This document shows, in pieces, positions 61,874 through 64,000 of a stretch of DNA of 64,000 nt (position 1 is the stretch's first letter; each line of letters starts with the position of its first letter). The notes under the pieces are model-generated. The model worked only from the letters and a program-made list of their open reading frames with translations. It did not search any database and was not told where the DNA came from. The DNA lies in NCBI RefSeq assembly GCF_004340665.1, contig NZ_SLWO01000003.1, positions 372,001 to 436,000 on the forward strand. Reading direction: 5' to 3'. A program made the translations under genes and the position numbers. This stretch comes from Pedobacter psychrotolerans (GTDB taxonomy: Bacteria > Bacteroidota > Bacteroidia > Sphingobacteriales > Sphingobacteriaceae).

Positions 61874-63505
61874 ATGAAAAATAGATATTTCAAAAATAAA
61901 AAGGCTTGGGTATTGCCCTTATTAGGCTTAATGTTATTTGCAGGATCCTGCAAAAAGTACACCGAAATTGTTCCGGATAATACCTTCGCTGAAGATGATG
62001 CTTATTCTAATCCTCAACGGGCAGCTTTAGCCATTACAGGGGTATATAGTGCAGCCCAGTCAAGTCCATATACAGATAACTCCAACCGTGGGTATCCTTT
62101 TGGTGCTGCAAACACCATTCAAGGTGATATGAGAGGTGAAGATATGATGGCTATCCCTTCATTCTTCTTGGTAACATATGAAAACAGTTATGATGCTACG
62201 ACAGCTAATAATACGGCATTGTGGACAAGCTTATATGCAACAATCAACAGAGCTAATATCGTAATAGCTAAATTAAAAGAAGCTGCTGCTGCTGGTACCA
62301 TTACAGCTGATGTGGCAACAGCAGGTGAAGCAGAGTGCCGTTTTATAAGGGCGTTGAGCTATCATGAGTTATTAATTCAATTTGCTCGTCCATATAACGA
62401 AACTTCTGGTGCAACACATCAGGGTGTTGTAATTAGAACTGTTGGAATTAATACGCCGGAGTTAGTAGATCAATACAAAAATGAGGGACGCAGTACTGTT
62501 AAGCAAGGATATGATCTGATTCTTTCAGATCTAGATTTTGCTGAAGCTAATTTAGCTGCGCAATCATCCGCGTCTCTTAGAATTACTAGAGCCACTAAAG
62601 GTGCAGCTGTTGCTTTAAAAACACGAGTTAAGTTGCATATGGGTGATTATGCTGGTGTAATTACTGAAGGTACAAAGTTAGGGACATCTGCTGCTGGAAC
62701 TACTTTCACTTCTCCAACTGCGCTTGGTGGGTATGCATTAACTGCTACACCTGATGGTCCATTTGCCAGTGTTGGTGCGAATTATGGAAATACTGAATCA
62801 ATTTTCTCAATTGAAAATTCAACGATCCGTAATGCAGGAACCAATGGTTCGTTAAGTACGATGTATTCAAAAGCGCCTGGAAGAGCACTAGCAGTAATAT
62901 CACCTATCATCTGGAATGATCCATCTTGGAAAGCAACAGATACACGAAGAACATTATTGACAACAACTGATGCTGCCACTGGAGTTGCAGCCAAATATTA
63001 CTTTAGTGCTAAATACAAAGATCCGGCAACCTGGACTGATGCAAATCCGATAATTAGATATGCAGAAGTTTTATTAAACGTTTCTGAAGCATATGCCAGA
63101 ACAGGAAATACTACTCAGGCTTTAGCTTTATTAAACGCCGTTAGAAATAGATCAGTATTAGCTGCAGACAGATATACTTCTGCCAGTTTTGCAACTGCTG
63201 CTGCATTAATTCAAGGTATTATCAATGAAAGAAGAATTGAGTTTTTAGGTGAAGGTAAACGATGGATGGATATCCATCGCCTGGCAAAAGAAAACCTATA
63301 TGGTCCTAATGGTATTCCTGCAAAAACAAGTTCTACTGTACCTTTCTCTGCATATAATGCAGCGGCAGGATATACTGGCGTTAGATCTGTTGCTGCGATT
63401 CCTTATACAGGTGCCACAACAAGCTTTAGATTTATCTGGCCTATTCCAACTGTTGAAACTCAGGCAAACCCTGTTTTAGCCGGACAACAAAACCCAGGCT
63501 ATTAA
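61874..63505 (+). CDS. SusD/RagB-family nutrient-binding lipoprotein, pair 4
   Basis: A 543-residue lipoprotein (lipobox LFAGSC, Cys26) with the SusD motifs GEAECRFIRALSYHELLIQFARPY, IRYAEVLLNVSEAYARTGN, and IINERRIEFLGEGKRWMDIHRL. It ends FIWPIPTVETQANPVLAG, as SusD proteins do. It is longer than the other three by about 50 residues. It should be the lid of SusC4. It is followed by a convergent terminator. Confidence 0.95.
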   Translation: MKNRYFKNKKAWVLPLLGLMLFAGSCKKYTEIVPDNTFAEDDAYSNPQRAALAITGVYSAAQSSPYTDNSNRGYPFGAANTIQGDMRGEDMMAIPSFFLVTYENSYDATTANNTALWTSLYATINRANIVIAKLKEAAAAGTITADVATAGEAECRFIRALSYHELLIQFARPYNETSGATHQGVVIRTVGINTPELVDQYKNEGRSTVKQGYDLILSDLDFAEANLAAQSSASLRITRATKGAAVALKTRVKLHMGDYAGVITEGTKLGTSAAGTTFTSPTALGGYALTATPDGPFASVGANYGNTESIFSIENSTIRNAGTNGSLSTMYSKAPGRALAVISPIIWNDPSWKATDTRRTLLTTTDAATGVAAKYYFSAKYKDPATWTDANPIIRYAEVLLNVSEAYARTGNTTQALALLNAVRNRSVLAADRYTSASFATAAALIQGIINERRIEFLGEGKRWMDIHRLAKENLYGPNGIPAKTSSTVPFSAYNAAAGYTGVRSVAAIPYTGATTSFRFIWPIPTVETQANPVLAGQQNPGY

Positions 63506-63572
63506 CAACTGATTTATAATTAGATTACAGATAAAGTTTGTGACCTCCATTTAGATAGACTAGTAGCCTTTT

Positions 63573-63612
63573 AAAACGACAAAAGCCAGCAAATGCTGGC
63601 TTTTGTCGTTTT
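63573..63612. terminator. Bidirectional terminator between susD4 and the DoxX gene
   Basis: Arms 63573-63591 and 63594-63612 form a perfect 19-bp stem (ACGACAAAAGCCAGC core) with a tiny AA loop. AT tracts flank both ends (AAAA and TTTT), which suits termination in both directions. Confidence 0.9.
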
Positions 63613-63623
63613 GGAAATTTTCC

Positions 63624-64000
63624 TCACTTCTTATCCACACTATACTTTCCAGGCCCAATAAAAATTAAGCTGAAAAACACAATGCCTAACTCTATGGCAT
63701 GGCTGGCACCACCCAATCCATCACCTTTACCAAAGTGAACCAAGGCTGCAATAATCATGGTAAAAACCAGGGCTATGCATGCAGGGCGGAAAAATAGACC
63801 AACAATTAGTAAAAAGCCTCCAAAGGTTTCGGCAACAGCAGCCATAAAGCCCCAGAATACAGGTAAAAAATTTACCCCCACTACTTTCATACTGCCACCT
63901 AATTCTGCCCAACCCGCCGGGCCGCCTGCCAGCTTTGGAAAGCCGTGAACTATAAACATGATGCCAATGCCTATACGCATGATTAATAAACCAGTGTTCC
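63624..64000 (-). CDS. DoxX-family membrane protein, start outside the window
   Basis: The visible part encodes about 124 residues. A Met at 63980 could be a start, but the frame stays open to the right edge and reads Asn-Thr-Gly-Leu-Leu-Ile before it. This completes the first membrane helix (TGLLIMRIGIGIMFIVHGFPKL), so the real start probably lies beyond 64000. Four hydrophobic segments, HGFPKLAGG, and FGKGDGLGGASHAIELG near the end fit the DoxX family. Members are small quinone- or redox-linked inner-membrane proteins of mostly unknown role. Confidence 0.85.
   Translation of the reverse strand, partial: NTGLLIMRIGIGIMFIVHGFPKLAGGPAGWAELGGSMKVVGVNFLPVFWGFMAAVAETFGGFLLIVGLFFRPACIALVFTMIIAALVHFGKGDGLGGASHAIELGIVFFSLIFIGPGKYSVDKK

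Overview
The window looks like a chromosomal segment from a Bacteroidota bacterium of the Sphingobacteriaceae, most likely Pedobacter or a close relative. The support is AT-rich DNA, TAnnTTTG promoter boxes, few Shine-Dalgarno sequences, four SusC/SusD transporter pairs, a GldH lipoprotein, a DUF5916 protein and carboxypeptidase-regulatory-like exported proteins. The genus is inferred from overall gene character, not from a search. I saw no rRNA, tRNA, CRISPR array, prophage or insertion sequence.

From 1 to about 11.3 kb lies mostly housekeeping DNA. The 3' part of rimM is followed by trmD and rplS, the usual ribosomal operon, but a divergently oriented ParE-type toxin and a small 55-residue antitoxin sit between rimM and trmD. 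Next come a MscS channel, phosphatidylserine decarboxylase, hypoxanthine phosphoribosyltransferase, a large membrane-anchored GT51 transglycosylase, an Mrp/NifU-like Fe-S carrier pair, peptide deformylase and an M16 protease.

From 11.3 to 25.7 kb are a membrane protein, an S9 prolyl oligopeptidase lipoprotein, the proline genes proB-proA, a beta-CASP metallo-beta-lactamase, a Crp/Fnr regulator with a DJ-1/PfpI protein, small lipoproteins, a GxxExxY protein, a comM-type AAA ATPase and ffh. The spacers here carry several kinds of repeat. The most striking is a 95-bp-period tandem repeat with nested inverted arms at 22391-22544; there is also a perfect 34-bp palindrome at 24183-24216.

From 25.8 to 42.3 kb are a DUF5916 outer-membrane protein, an AraC regulator divergent from a siderophore-interacting flavoprotein, and a long minus-strand cluster (ruvX, O-methyltransferase, two glucosaminidase-LysM proteins, a carboxypeptidase-regulatory-like protein, a small HExxH membrane protein, DUF3078). 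A plus-strand holB-ricT-gldH operon, murF and an M14 carboxypeptidase follow.

From 42.7 to 63.5 kb are four consecutive SusC/SusD pairs with no catabolic enzyme or FecI/FecR regulator beside them. The four susC genes share almost the same first 26 nucleotides, and three of the four pairs end at strong hairpin terminators. Pair 1 belongs to a different SusD family from the other three. The window closes with a DoxX-family gene that runs off the right edge.
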